Assembly: GCF_934476685.1 (NCBI RefSeq)
Contig: NZ_CAKSNX010000001.1
Coordinates: 310,001 to 374,000, forward strand
Reading direction: 5' to 3'
DNA: 64,000 nt
From: an uncultured Ruminococcus sp.
Lineage (GTDB): Bacteria > Bacillota > Clostridia > Oscillospirales > Ruminococcaceae
Part shown: one piece after another, positions 42,686 to 50,525 of the stretch
Layout: every line of letters starts with the position of its first letter
Numbering within the stretch: position 1 is the first letter of the stretch
The notes under the pieces: model-generated
What the model was told of the DNA's origin: nothing
What the model saw: only the letters and a program-made list of their open reading frames with translations
Database searches by the model: none
Translations under genes and position numbers: made by a program

Positions 42686-43453
42686 TCAGTAGCCTATCTT
42701 TATAGTAGTACCGGGTACGCTTACACCTGCGCTGACTTTGATAGGGAGTTTCTGATCCTCGGTAAAACCGATAGTTTCGCCGTCCTGAAGCACGGCATTT
42801 TCGGAGAGGACATACTCGGAGATAGAGTAGAGAAAGCTTATTACCTCGTTAGGCTGTTTGCTGCTGTCGATTATCTCCAGCTCTTCCTTGCCGAAAAATC
42901 TCATACCGGAAGTGAATGCGCAGATACCTGATTTTGCGAGGTACATACCTGCATAGATGAGGATAGGCATAGGATATTCGCCGTCCTTGATAGTTTCGGC
43001 AAAGCCGAGGTAGAAATCTCTTTCATAGACGGTAGGATTTTTATAGATGCCGATAGAATTATTGAGTTTGAGCAGGCTGTATGCCACCTTAGCAAAGAGG
43101 AGAGCCTGTTCGAGTGGGTCAAACTTATTCATTACGGCGAGCATAACGTGTGCCTGATGAGCGGAAACGGCTTTAACGCCGTCTTTCCAGAGGATATTGT
43201 TCTTTGCGGACTCCTCAGCCTCTTTATTTGGTACAGGGTTAGGCATAAGGGAGCAGGCAACGACCATATCGCCGACTCTGAACACGATAGCGTTATCCTT
43301 TACTTCGTCATCGCAGACGATATTCCAGTCCTCACGGAGGGACTTTTTAAATCTTGCCCAATCCATATTTGCATCTTTATAGAGGACAAAGCCTGCAAGG
43401 ACATTTCCCTCTTTGGTTTCATTATTTTCACTTGGATTTTTTATATCTGACAT
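42686..43453 (-). CDS. DUF4261-type protein
   Basis: A 255-residue soluble protein (GFVLYKDANMDWARFKKSLREDW, GVKAVSAHQAHVMLAV, YAGMYLAKSGICAFTSGMRFFGKEELEI) resembling the DUF4261 family, whose function is unknown. ATG 43453 (MSDIKNPSE) is the preferred start, with CGGAG about ten bases upstream; the longer frame to 43513 lacks an SD and overlaps the promoter. It heads the minus-strand run with the C_GCAxxG and HAD genes. Confidence 0.75.
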   Translation of the reverse strand: MSDIKNPSENNETKEGNVLAGFVLYKDANMDWARFKKSLREDWNIVCDDEVKDNAIVFRVGDMVVACSLMPNPVPNKEAEESAKNNILWKDGVKAVSAHQAHVMLAVMNKFDPLEQALLFAKVAYSLLKLNNSIGIYKNPTVYERDFYLGFAETIKDGEYPMPILIYAGMYLAKSGICAFTSGMRFFGKEELEIIDSSKQPNEVISFLYSISEYVLSENAVLQDGETIGFTEDQKLPIKVSAGVSVPGTTIKIGY

Positions 43454-43503
43454 AATACATACTCCGTTCTGCATTAAAATATTATCATTAAAGCTATTAT
43501 AAC

Positions 43504-43532
43504 AGTATAGCATATCTTCATATTTTAGTCAA
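43504..43532 (-). promoter_or_regulatory. Promoter of the DUF4261 gene
   Basis: On the minus strand TTGACT (43532-43527) and TATACT (43509-43504) have a 17-bp spacer. Confidence 0.7.
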
Positions 43533-43764
43533 CCGAGGAGGGCGGCGGCAATGGGCAGGTAAAGTGCGGACAATGGAATATATAGAAAGGACATACAATA
43601 ATATAAAAACGGATAGGGAAAACAAATTATGCATAGATATGGACGGTATGAGGTGTTAGAAAGTTGTTTTTTATTATCTTTTTTAACAATTACGGCGGTA
43701 CAAGGGACGGTGCTGTTGTATAATATGCTGTGAGGCGGTATGCAAATTTTGTGAAGAATATGAC

Positions 43765-43826
43765 TTGCGGCAGACTGTGAAAAAGTGTATAATTAACAAT
43801 AGGGAAAGCCGTCGTTCTGACGGCTT
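43765..43826 (+). promoter_or_regulatory. Promoter and leader hairpin of the small secreted protein gene
   Basis: TTGCGG (43765-43770) and TATAAT (43788-43793) have a 17-bp spacer; a stem AAGCCGTC/GACGGCTT (43806-43826) lies in the leader. The 43533-43764 stretch is AT-rich and shows nothing I can name. Confidence 0.6.
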
Positions 43827-43851
43827 ATAAAATCTGAAACGGAGGATCTCC

Positions 43852-43902
43852 ATGCACACTCGGATATGGCTGAGCCGGTGCGTGGATATATTTTATATAT
43901 GA
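43852..43902 (+). CDS. 16-residue leader peptide overlapping the next gene start
   Basis: A micro-ORF encoding MHTRIWLSRCVDIFYI, too short for routine gene calling. It has the only good SD in the area (GGAGG at 43841-43845, six bases before ATG). Its stop TGA overlaps the ATG at 43899 (ATGA), so it would couple translation into the secreted-protein gene. Confidence 0.45.
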   Translation: MHTRIWLSRCVDIFYI

Positions 43903-44207
43903 GATTTAAAAGAATTTCTGCGGGCATATGCGCTGCTGCGGCTGCGGTATGCTGTATGGCGGGGGTATGCTCCGCTCAGGTGGTGAACGACGCTGAGGGA
44001 AATGTGGGCGGAGTACAGATAACGGCTCAGAACGATACTAACGGCACGAATGTTACGGAAGCGGCGGCGAATGAGGTAAGCTCGGTCAGCGGTTCAAAGG
44101 TATCGGCAAGGCATGATGACCCGAATGCATCGCTTTATGTATGCATTGCAGGGGGAGTTGTGGTCGTAGTGGCTGTGGTAGCGATATTAGCCAAAAAGAG
44201 AAAGTAA
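43899..44207 (+). CDS. Small secreted/membrane-anchored protein
   Basis: A 102-residue protein with an N-terminal signal-like helix (MRFKRISAGICAAAAAVCCMAGVCSAQ) and a polar Asn/Thr/Ser-rich middle. It ends in a C-terminal membrane helix (YVCIAGGVVVVVAVVAILA) followed by KKRK, a type I membrane topology. No LPxTG motif. I start it at ATG 43899, which is coupled to the stop of the 16-residue ORF; an in-frame ATG at 43866 lacks an SD and would place charged residues ahead of the signal. Function unknown. Confidence 0.6.
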   Translation: MRFKRISAGICAAAAAVCCMAGVCSAQVVNDAEGNVGGVQITAQNDTNGTNVTEAAANEVSSVSGSKVSARHDDPNASLYVCIAGGVVVVVAVVAILAKKRK

Positions 44208-44302
44208 TTTCAGAAAATATTTCAGTTCACGGGACAGAGTATTTAGCTTAATTCATTAAACATAAAAAGAGTTAGAACAAAGTTAATTTTCCAAAGCGTC
44301 AT

Positions 44303-44331
44303 TGAATTTCCTCTGAGGGTATTGTATAATT
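44303..44331 (+). promoter_or_regulatory. Promoter of the 59-residue ORF
   Basis: TTGAAT (44303-44308) and TATAAT (44326-44331) have a 17-bp spacer. Confidence 0.6.
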
Positions 44332-44388
44332 GATATATAATATAAAATTTATACTATCAGCAATGGGAAAGAAGAGAGAAAAAAGGAT

Positions 44389-44568
44389 ATGGAAAAGATT
44401 TTTTATATCTCAAAGGGAAATGAAAACGGAGATGCCAGTATTCCGACAACGGACAGATTTCAGCGCATAGAGAAGATGAATATGCTGCTAAACAGCGGCT
44501 GGAAGATAAAAGAGTTCGTCAACAGCGGCAGGGAGGAATATTTCCTGCTGGAAAAGGCGGAGGCGTAG
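44389..44568 (+). CDS. 59-residue hypothetical protein
   Basis: A short ORF (MEKIFYISKGNENGDAS..., ending YFLLEKAEA) with a promoter 58 bp upstream and AAAAGGAT directly before the ATG. The pattern LLNSGWKIKEFVNSGREEYFLL reads like a compact beta-alpha-beta domain seen in small Firmicutes proteins. No known function. The codon pattern matches the surrounding host genes, supporting a real gene. Confidence 0.55.
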   Translation: MEKIFYISKGNENGDASIPTTDRFQRIEKMNMLLNSGWKIKEFVNSGREEYFLLEKAEA

Positions 44569-44731
44569 GAAGTTTTCACGCATACAGTAGTTTCAGTCAC
44601 AGCAATTCCGTTTCGGAGGTGCTGTGGCTTTTTTATGCAGGATATGCATATATGCAGGAGGTCGGTTGACAGGCTGGGTGTGCGGGGGTATAATGGGGAT
44701 AATGAGAGATAAGGAGTTGTGAGGTAATATA

Positions 44732-45535
44732 ATGGAAAAAGTCAAACTTACTGCGCTTCCGTGTATTTGTGCTGATGTTTTTGACGGTACAGACATAATC
44801 AGACCGGGAGGAGAAGCGTTGAATTTTGCGGCTCATGCATCATGCTTTAAGGACATTGATGTTACGCTTCTCGGTATTATTGGGAAGGACAGGTATGCAG
44901 AGGTAATAATGGATTCAATATCAGATCTTGATATTGATAAAGAATTTATTCGGATCGATGAAAGATATCAGACTGCAAATAATATGACTTATCTTACGTC
45001 TGATGGTGACAGGTATTACAAAGAAGATTCATGGAACGGCAAAATACTTGATGATATTATATTGAATGATACCGAGATCAGAATATTATCTGAGTCAGAT
45101 GTAGTTTTTATTCATTTCTGGGCTTCCTGCTTTTATCAGGTGGTTGAACTGAAAAAATCCTTTGGATTTAAGCTTGCGGTAGATTTTGATGTATACAGAG
45201 ATCTTGACGTTATGGAACGGCTTGCACCATATATTGATTTCTTTATGATAAGCGGCTCAGAAGAACTGCTGCCTAAATTCAGAGAATTATCGGATAAGTA
45301 CAGCTGTCTGTTCAACATATCTCTTGCAGAAAAGGGAAGTGTTACTTATTATAAGGGAAATGAATTTAAAGTGCAGGCTGAAAAGGTTGATACGATAGTC
45401 GATACAACAGGGTGCGGTGACAGCTATCATGCAGGTTTTGTTTGCTCATACATTCTTGAAAATGATATAGTAAAAGCTATGAAAGTAGGTTCGGAAATAG
45501 CAGCAAAGACTTTAAAGCACTATGGCGGATTTTAA
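44732..45535 (+). CDS. PfkB-family sugar kinase, FrlD-like
   Basis: A 267-residue ribokinase-fold kinase. The N-terminal substrate region has RPGGEALNFAAH, and the C-terminal anion-hole/catalytic motif is DTTGCGDSYHAGF with the catalytic Asp. The end, AAKTLKHYGGF, closely resembles E. coli fructoselysine 6-kinase FrlD (AAKTIQYHGAW), so an Amadori product or related keto-amine sugar is a plausible substrate. No deglycase (FrlB) or transporter is adjacent, so this is tentative. AAGGAGTTGTGAGG precedes the ATG, and it ends before a terminator at 45658. Confidence 0.75.
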   Translation: MEKVKLTALPCICADVFDGTDIIRPGGEALNFAAHASCFKDIDVTLLGIIGKDRYAEVIMDSISDLDIDKEFIRIDERYQTANNMTYLTSDGDRYYKEDSWNGKILDDIILNDTEIRILSESDVVFIHFWASCFYQVVELKKSFGFKLAVDFDVYRDLDVMERLAPYIDFFMISGSEELLPKFRELSDKYSCLFNISLAEKGSVTYYKGNEFKVQAEKVDTIVDTTGCGDSYHAGFVCSYILENDIVKAMKVGSEIAAKTLKHYGGF

Positions 45536-45657
45536 TTGAGAGGTGAGGTCTTAAGTTTGCCTGTGGTGGAATGGTTGATTACAGCTAAAAATTGAAAGGA
45601 TCGACTACGAATAAAATGCCGCAATTTTAAGCTTTTTTGCGGCAAAAGGCAAATCAC

Positions 45658-45702
45658 AAGTCTGAAAGGGGAAATGACAATTCTCTTTCGGACTTTCTTT
45701 TA
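45658..45702 (+). terminator. Terminator after the sugar kinase gene
   Basis: AAGTCTGAAAG pairs with CTTTCGGACTT (one G-T pair), followed by TCTTTTAT. A second stem GCCGCAA/TTGCGGC lies just upstream at 45618-45643. Confidence 0.75.
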
Positions 45703-45721
45703 TAAAAAAGCGGAAAGGTAC

Positions 45722-45750
45722 TTGAAATTCGGACGGAAATATTGTATAAT
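45722..45750 (+). promoter_or_regulatory. Promoter of xylB
   Basis: TTGAAA (45722-45727) and TATAAT (45745-45750) have a 17-bp spacer. Confidence 0.7.
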
Positions 45751-45791
45751 AAATGTAATCGTTTTTATATTGAAATAAAGGAGTTAAAAAT

Positions 45792-47315
45792 ATGGCTTAT
45801 GTAATCGGTGTTGACTGCGGAACAAGCGGTACTAAAACTGTCCTTTTCGATGAAAAGGGTACGGTCATTTCTTCTGTGACTATCGAATATCCTATGTATC
45901 AGCCTAAGAACGGCTATGCGGAGCAGGAGCCTGCGGACTGGGCTAATGCGATGATCGAAACTATCAAGGCGGTCATGGCTAAGAGCGGAGTTTCTAAGGA
46001 CGATGTAAAGGGTGTCGGTATCTCAGGTCAGATGCACGGTCTTGTTATGCTGGACGGTGACGGAAATGTTCTGAGAAGATCTATCATATGGTGCGATCAG
46101 AGAACGGCTGCTGAGGTCGAGGAGATGGATCAGAAGCTGGGAAGAGAAAAGCTTATCGAGATCACGGCGAATCCTGCTCTTACAGGCTGGACTGCTGCAA
46201 AGATACTTTGGGTAAAGAACAACGAGCCTGAGATATATGAAAAGTGCAGACATATCCTGCTGCCTAAGGACTATCTGAGATATATTCTTACAGGTGAGTT
46301 CGCTACTGAGGTTTCGGACGCAAGCGGTATGCAGCTGCTGGACGTTCCTAACCGCTGCTGGTCAAAGGAAGTTTGCGAGGCGCTTGACATTGATATGTCT
46401 ATGCTGGGCAAGGTATATGAGTCATGTGAGGTAACAGGACAGGTCAGTGCAGCTATGGCTGAAAAGACAGGTCTTAAAGCAGGTACTATCGTTGTGGGCG
46501 GCGCAGGCGACAATGCGGCGGCTGCTGTGGGAACAGGTGTTGCTGTTGACGGAAAGGCGTTCACGACTATCGGCACTTCGGGAGTTGTTTTTGCACACAC
46601 TTCAAACATTTCTATCGACCCTAAGGGAAGAGTTCACACCTGCTGTGCAGCTGTACCGAACAGTTGGCACGTTATGGGCGTTACACAGGGCGCAGGACTT
46701 TCACTCAAATGGTTCAGAGATAATTTCTGCAATGCTGAAAAGGAAACTGCAAAGTATATGGGCGTTGACGAATATTATCTTATGGATAAGGAGGCTGAAA
46801 AAGTTCCTGTGGGAGCAAACAGACTGCTTTATCTGCCTTATCTTATGGGCGAGAGAACACCGCATCTTGACCCAGACGCAAGAGGAGTTTTCTTCGGACT
46901 TTCAGCTATGCACACAAAGAGAGAGATGCTCAGAGCGGTAATGGAGGGTGTTTCATATTCTCTGAGGGACTGCGTTGAGGTATTCAGAGAAATGGATATA
47001 AATGTTTCGGATATGATGGCTTGCGGCGGCGGAGGAAGTTCACCGCTGTGGAGATCAATGCTTGCAGACCTTTACAACTGCCCTGTAAAGACGGCATCTT
47101 CAAAGGAAGGACCTGCACTGGGCGTTGCACTTCTGGCATCTGTTGGAGCGGGAATATATTCATCTGTTCCTGAGGCTTGCGCTGCGGTAGTAAAGACGGA
47201 TAAGATACAGCAGCCGAATGAAGAGAACGTTCCTGAGTATGAAAAGTATTATCAGCTTTACAGGGAGATATACCCTGCACTCAAGAGCGAGTTCGCTAAG
47301 CTGGCTAAGATGTGA
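45792..47315 (+). CDS. xylB: Xylulokinase
   Basis: An FGGY-family kinase of 507 residues that phosphorylates D-xylulose to xylulose 5-phosphate for the pentose phosphate pathway. Seen are the N-terminal phosphate motif GVDCGTSGTKTVLFDE, GISGQMHGLVMLD (xylulokinase-specific region with the catalytic Asp shortly before DQR), WCDQR, and the C-terminal GGGGSSPLWRSMLADLYNCPV. AAGGAG precedes the ATG. It is transcribed alone; xylose isomerase is not in the window. Confidence 0.93.
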   Translation: MAYVIGVDCGTSGTKTVLFDEKGTVISSVTIEYPMYQPKNGYAEQEPADWANAMIETIKAVMAKSGVSKDDVKGVGISGQMHGLVMLDGDGNVLRRSIIWCDQRTAAEVEEMDQKLGREKLIEITANPALTGWTAAKILWVKNNEPEIYEKCRHILLPKDYLRYILTGEFATEVSDASGMQLLDVPNRCWSKEVCEALDIDMSMLGKVYESCEVTGQVSAAMAEKTGLKAGTIVVGGAGDNAAAAVGTGVAVDGKAFTTIGTSGVVFAHTSNISIDPKGRVHTCCAAVPNSWHVMGVTQGAGLSLKWFRDNFCNAEKETAKYMGVDEYYLMDKEAEKVPVGANRLLYLPYLMGERTPHLDPDARGVFFGLSAMHTKREMLRAVMEGVSYSLRDCVEVFREMDINVSDMMACGGGGSSPLWRSMLADLYNCPVKTASSKEGPALGVALLASVGAGIYSSVPEACAAVVKTDKIQQPNEENVPEYEKYYQLYREIYPALKSEFAKLAKM

Positions 47316-47340
47316 GTTGAGTATAAAGTATAAAATAAAT

Positions 47341-47382
47341 AAAAAATAACTCTTCTTGTTTTAACAGGGAGAGTTATTTTTT
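47341..47382. terminator. Bidirectional terminator between xylB and the XRE gene
   Basis: AAAAAATAACTCT and AGAGTTATTTTTT pair around a 16-base loop. The stem covers the stop codon of the minus-strand XRE gene. Confidence 0.88.
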
Positions 47383-47715
47383 GCTCTGTATCTCTAAAAG
47401 AGTTTCCATGCGTTCTAATATTTTGATTTTATTTACATCTGAAAGCTTATTATAAAGTTTAAGCAGGGTTTCTTTATCATCATCTTTGTGTGTATCGGCA
47501 GAATTCAGGGGGTCACGTCCAAGAATATAGTCTACGCTGACTTTGCAGCAATCGGCAAGATCGCAGATATAATTAATTGGTGCTTTTACTTCACCACTTT
47601 CATATCGGCTTATCTCCTGCTGTGAAATACCGATCATAGATGCAAGTTCATTCTGAGTCATACATTTTTTTCGTACACTTACTAGATTTGGATATAAATA
47701 CAGATTATCTTTCAT
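47374..47715 (-). CDS. XRE-family transcriptional regulator
   Basis: A 113-residue protein with an HTH (MTQNELASMIGISQQEISRYESGEVKAP) and a short C-terminal helical region (LLKLYNKLSDVNKIKILERMETLLEI) typical of dimerisation. It is divergent from the PH-domain gene, and a 16-bp-arm dyad overlaps that gene's -10 box, so this is the likely regulator. GGAAAG lies upstream of the ATG. Confidence 0.82.
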   Translation of the reverse strand: MKDNLYLYPNLVSVRKKCMTQNELASMIGISQQEISRYESGEVKAPINYICDLADCCKVSVDYILGRDPLNSADTHKDDDKETLLKLYNKLSDVNKIKILERMETLLEIQSKK

Positions 47716-47772
47716 ACGCTTTCCTCATTTTCGTTATTATTCACAAAATAATGATACAACATATTTGTGGTA

Positions 47773-47840
47773 TTGACAAACAACATAACTGATGTTATAA
47801 TACAATTAATACAGCAATTATGTAGTATTAATTGTATTAT
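47773..47840 (+). promoter_or_regulatory. Promoter of the PH-domain gene with a large dyad
   Basis: TTGACA (47773-47778) and TATAAT (47796-47801) have a 17-bp spacer. A perfect inverted repeat with 16-bp arms, ATAATACAATTAATAC (47797-47812) and its complement (47825-47840), overlaps the -10 box and ends just before the SD GGAGG. Confidence 0.8.
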
Positions 47841-47853
47841 TGGAGGTATTTAT

Positions 47854-48384
47854 ATGTCTTATGCGGAGAAAAATTTATCAAAAGGTGACACAGTAATATT
47901 GCAGGCTCATACAAGCTGGCTTGCAATTCTTCCAAAGGTGATAGAAAGCGTGATACTTTTTATCGTGGCGGCGTATGCGAAAAGCGCACTTTATTTTCTT
48001 GGAGTTGGGGAACTCATAACCATTGTATGTATCGTGATCGCATTGGCTATTATTATCGTAACGGTACTGAAGATCACGCACACCGAGCTGGCGCTCAGCA
48101 GCAAGAAACTTATAGGCAAGATAGGTATAATCAACACTAAGTCTATGGATTCACCACTTAACAAGATCAATAATGTTTCAGTAGATCAGGGATTATTCGG
48201 AAAAATATTCGGATATTCAAAAATAACAGTTTCAACATCTTCCGGCAATTATGTTTTTGATTATATTTTATCGGGTGACGCATTTAAAAATACAGTAATG
48301 GAACAGATCGATGTTTATGAAAATGAACGTTTGCGCAATCAGGCGGAACAGATGTCAAGGTACAGCAATCAAAACAGGGAATAG
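47854..48384 (+). CDS. Bacterial PH-domain (bPH2/YdbS-like) membrane protein
   Basis: A 176-residue protein with two adjacent membrane helices (AILPKVIESVILFIVAAYAK, GELITIVCIVIALAIIIVTV) followed by a bPH2 beta-sandwich with the family element TELALSSKKLIGKIGIINTKSMDSPLNKINNVSVDQGLFGKIFGY split over two strands. ATG 47854 (MSYAEKN) is preceded by GGAGG; the longer frame from 47767 runs through the promoter. Function of such proteins is unclear, perhaps envelope stress or membrane adaptation. Confidence 0.82.
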   Translation: MSYAEKNLSKGDTVILQAHTSWLAILPKVIESVILFIVAAYAKSALYFLGVGELITIVCIVIALAIIIVTVLKITHTELALSSKKLIGKIGIINTKSMDSPLNKINNVSVDQGLFGKIFGYSKITVSTSSGNYVFDYILSGDAFKNTVMEQIDVYENERLRNQAEQMSRYSNQNRE

Positions 48385-48409
48385 TCTTTACTAAATAAAA
48401 TACTTATTG

Positions 48410-48445
48410 CAAAGCCGTTCTGACGTTAATGTCGGGGCGGCTTTG
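48410..48445 (+). terminator. Terminator-like hairpin after the PH-domain gene
   Basis: CAAAGCCG/CGGCTTTG with a 20-base loop; no strong T-run. Confidence 0.5.
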
Positions 48446-48523
48446 TCGGTCATTATTGGATATGATACGGCTTTTTAAGGCTGGTGCAGGCATATAAGTA
48501 TGCTGAATGTTTTCAATTATCAC

Positions 48524-48552
48524 TTGAAATTTCTTTAAATATAGGGTATAAT
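48524..48552 (+). promoter_or_regulatory. Promoter upstream of the 193-residue protein gene
   Basis: TTGAAA (48524-48529) and TATAAT (48547-48552) have a 17-bp spacer, 25 bp before the first start codon. Confidence 0.65.
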
Positions 48553-48577
48553 ACTTATAACATCGTATGGAAGGAAT

Positions 48578-49159
48578 ATGGTGACATATATGGGAAAAGA
48601 GTTTTCACTCTGTCAGGGCGTTTACGCTGAGGGTACAGAGGGATTGAAAAGCAGTTACAGACTCCTTGAACAGGGGGCGGAAGGTCTGCTGAGTGCTGAC
48701 GCTATTGCTGACTGCGCAAGGGGATTTATAAAAATGATAGCTGAGCCTGTGTTCTTCTTCCTTGAACTGCCTGAGGATATGGAGGGCGACGGAAAGTACA
48801 GCCTTTATTACCTTGACAACTGCACAAAGGCGGTGGCTGAGGCGATTATGAAACGTTACGGCGAACTGCTGGTCAATGACGGGGCGGCAAGGTTCGGTTT
48901 TGGCTCGAACAAGACTGATGAGGAGATCTATTTTACCGATTATCAGGAATTTTCCATTTACACAAAGCGTACTGCGGCTATGGAAAAGCTGCTTGCATCT
49001 GTGGGGGCGGTAAAGACGGACAAGCCCGACTCGATATGGGAACTGCTCAGCGAGGAAAATCAGGGTAGTCTTTCGGTAGTCGAGATAGAGGGCGAAACAG
49101 TTTTTGACATACCCGACAATCTGAAACAGGCGGGAATGTACAATGCGGAGAGCGTCTGA
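48578..49159 (+). CDS. Hypothetical soluble protein
   Basis: A 193-residue acidic soluble protein (SLCQGVYAEGTEGLKSSYRLLEQGAEGLLSADAIADCARGF; FFFLELPEDMEGDGKYSLYYLDNCTKAVAEAIMKRYGELL; FGFGSNKTDEEIYFTDYQEFSIY). I do not recognise the family and see no catalytic motif. The start is either ATG 48578 (SD AAGGA very close) or ATG 48590. It precedes ppa by 56 bp and may be cotranscribed with it, as no terminator is seen between. Confidence 0.65.
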   Translation: MVTYMGKEFSLCQGVYAEGTEGLKSSYRLLEQGAEGLLSADAIADCARGFIKMIAEPVFFFLELPEDMEGDGKYSLYYLDNCTKAVAEAIMKRYGELLVNDGAARFGFGSNKTDEEIYFTDYQEFSIYTKRTAAMEKLLASVGAVKTDKPDSIWELLSEENQGSLSVVEIEGETVFDIPDNLKQAGMYNAESV

Positions 49160-49215
49160 AAATATTTACGATATTTATATTTATTATATTTATAATATAG
49201 AACGGAGGAATTTAG

Positions 49216-49746
49216 ATGAACATATGGCATGATATTTCACCTAAGGCAATTTCAAAGGACAGATTTACGGCGGTCATAGAGATACCGAAAGGCTCAAAGG
49301 TAAAGTATGAGCTTGACAAGGCAACGGGACTGCTCAGAATGGACAGAATACTTTATACTTCAACACATTATCCTGCAAACTATGGCTTTATTCCGAGAAC
49401 ATATGCAGAGGACGGCGACCCGCTGGACGTGTTGGTGCTTTGCTCTGAAACACTTGAACCGCTGTCACTGGTTGAATGTTATCCGATCGGTATGATAATG
49501 ATGATGGATAACGGAGCGGCTGACGAGAAGATAATCTGCATACCGTTCAATGATCCTACATACAATGTATACAAGGATATAAGCGAACTGCCTAAGCACA
49601 TTTTTGACGAGATGTCACACTTCTTTACTGTATACAAGGCTCTTGAGCATAAGGATACGGTCATTGATGATGTAAAGGGCAACGAGGAAGCAAGAGAAAC
49701 TATTGTAAACTGCATAGACAGATATATTGACAGCTACTGCAAATAA
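49216..49746 (+). CDS. ppa: Inorganic pyrophosphatase (family I)
   Basis: A 176-residue family I PPase that hydrolyses PPi from biosynthetic reactions. Active-site elements are EIPKGSKVKYELDKATGLLRMDR, YPANYGFIP and the metal-binding EDGDPLDVLVL (three Asp). The C-terminus has HFFTVYKALEHKD, typical of the bacterial enzyme. GGAGG lies upstream of the ATG, and a strong hairpin follows the stop. Confidence 0.95.
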   Translation: MNIWHDISPKAISKDRFTAVIEIPKGSKVKYELDKATGLLRMDRILYTSTHYPANYGFIPRTYAEDGDPLDVLVLCSETLEPLSLVECYPIGMIMMMDNGAADEKIICIPFNDPTYNVYKDISELPKHIFDEMSHFFTVYKALEHKDTVIDDVKGNEEARETIVNCIDRYIDSYCK

Positions 49747-49766
49747 AGACATTAATGCGAATATAA

Positions 49767-49812
49767 AACGACCGTTCGGGTACACAGGCTCGGACGGTCG
49801 TTCTCTTTTTGT
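49767..49812 (+). terminator. Terminator after ppa
   Basis: AACGACCGT pairs with ACGGTCGTT around a loop with further partial pairing, followed by CTCTTTTT. Confidence 0.88.
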
Positions 49813-50089
49813 GCAAAATCACAATAGGGGAGGAGGAGGAAGGTCGGATAATGCATTTATTATGGGTCAGAGAGGGGGAAAGAAAAGTTTCACGGCGCAA
49901 AGACGGAAATTTTCGCAGGATTTTAAAGGCTGTGTAAAATTGTAATAATTATTTTATTTAACTTATAATTTGTGTAACTATTTATTAACCTGATAAGACA
50001 CAATTTAAGAGGGTAAGACATGGTGCGGCAGGGTAAGACAGAAAATTTATCACTATTCTGTATTTGGTGTTATTTTTTCAAAATCGCTA

Positions 50090-50118
50090 TTGACGAATAC
50101 CACAGGTTGTGCTACAAT
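50090..50118 (+). promoter_or_regulatory. Distal promoter (P1) of the dcw cluster
   Basis: TTGACG (50090-50095) and TACAAT (50113-50118) have a 17-bp spacer. The 49813-50089 stretch upstream is AT-rich with no gene that I can support. Confidence 0.6.
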
Positions 50119-50280
50119 AATATTAATAAAGGGAACGGACGGCTTTGCGGTCGGAGGTTTTAAAAGAAAATGGCAATAAGTTGGTTAAAAATATGACTTA
50201 AATCGTATCTGTATATTCTTTTTTAAGGCGGCGGAAGTTACTAGATATTGTGGTTGTGAAAATTAATGAAAAATTTACAA

Positions 50281-50297
50281 ATTACAATAAAGTTACA
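50281..50297 (-). promoter_or_regulatory. WalR-box-like direct repeat
   Basis: On the minus strand TGTAAC-N5-TGTAAT fits the WalR (YycF) consensus TGTWAH-N5-TGTWAH. Two further TTACAA units lie nearby (50273, 50312). It sits between P1 and P2 of the cell-wall/division cluster. Confidence 0.35.
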
Positions 50298-50400
50298 AGC
50301 ACTGTAAAATTAGTTACAAAATTCGCCCAAAAGTTGCCTGACACCCCGCAATAGTACAATAAAAATCCCTCTTCTGTTCATACTTTGGGAAAAATTACAG

Positions 50401-50429
50401 TTGCAATTTTTATTTATATAGTGTATAAT
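50401..50429 (+). promoter_or_regulatory. Proximal promoter (P2) of the dcw cluster
   Basis: TTGCAA (50401-50406) and TATAAT (50424-50429) have a 17-bp spacer, 97 bp before the mraZ start. Confidence 0.75.
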
Positions 50430-50438
50430 TATTGTACG

Positions 50439-50472
50439 GTGGTAAAAAGTGCGATTTTGTGGTGAGAATGGC
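50439..50472 (+). promoter_or_regulatory. Candidate MraZ operator (10-bp GTGG repeats)
   Basis: GTGG at 50439, GTGC at 50449, GTGG at 50459 and TGGC at 50469 recur with an exact 10-bp period directly downstream of P2. MraZ is known to bind tandem G-rich repeats with about 10-bp spacing in front of mraZ in other bacteria. Confidence 0.55.
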
Positions 50473-50525
50473 CACAAAAATGCAGCTTTATCCCAAAAGT
50501 CGGTATCAGAGAGGGGTGGATCGTT

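Noticed and set aside
50119..50223. An eight-codon ORF (MAISWLKI) in the dcw leader behind CGGAGG
   Set aside because: It has an SD but is too short and too isolated from any coupled gene to support a leader peptide call.
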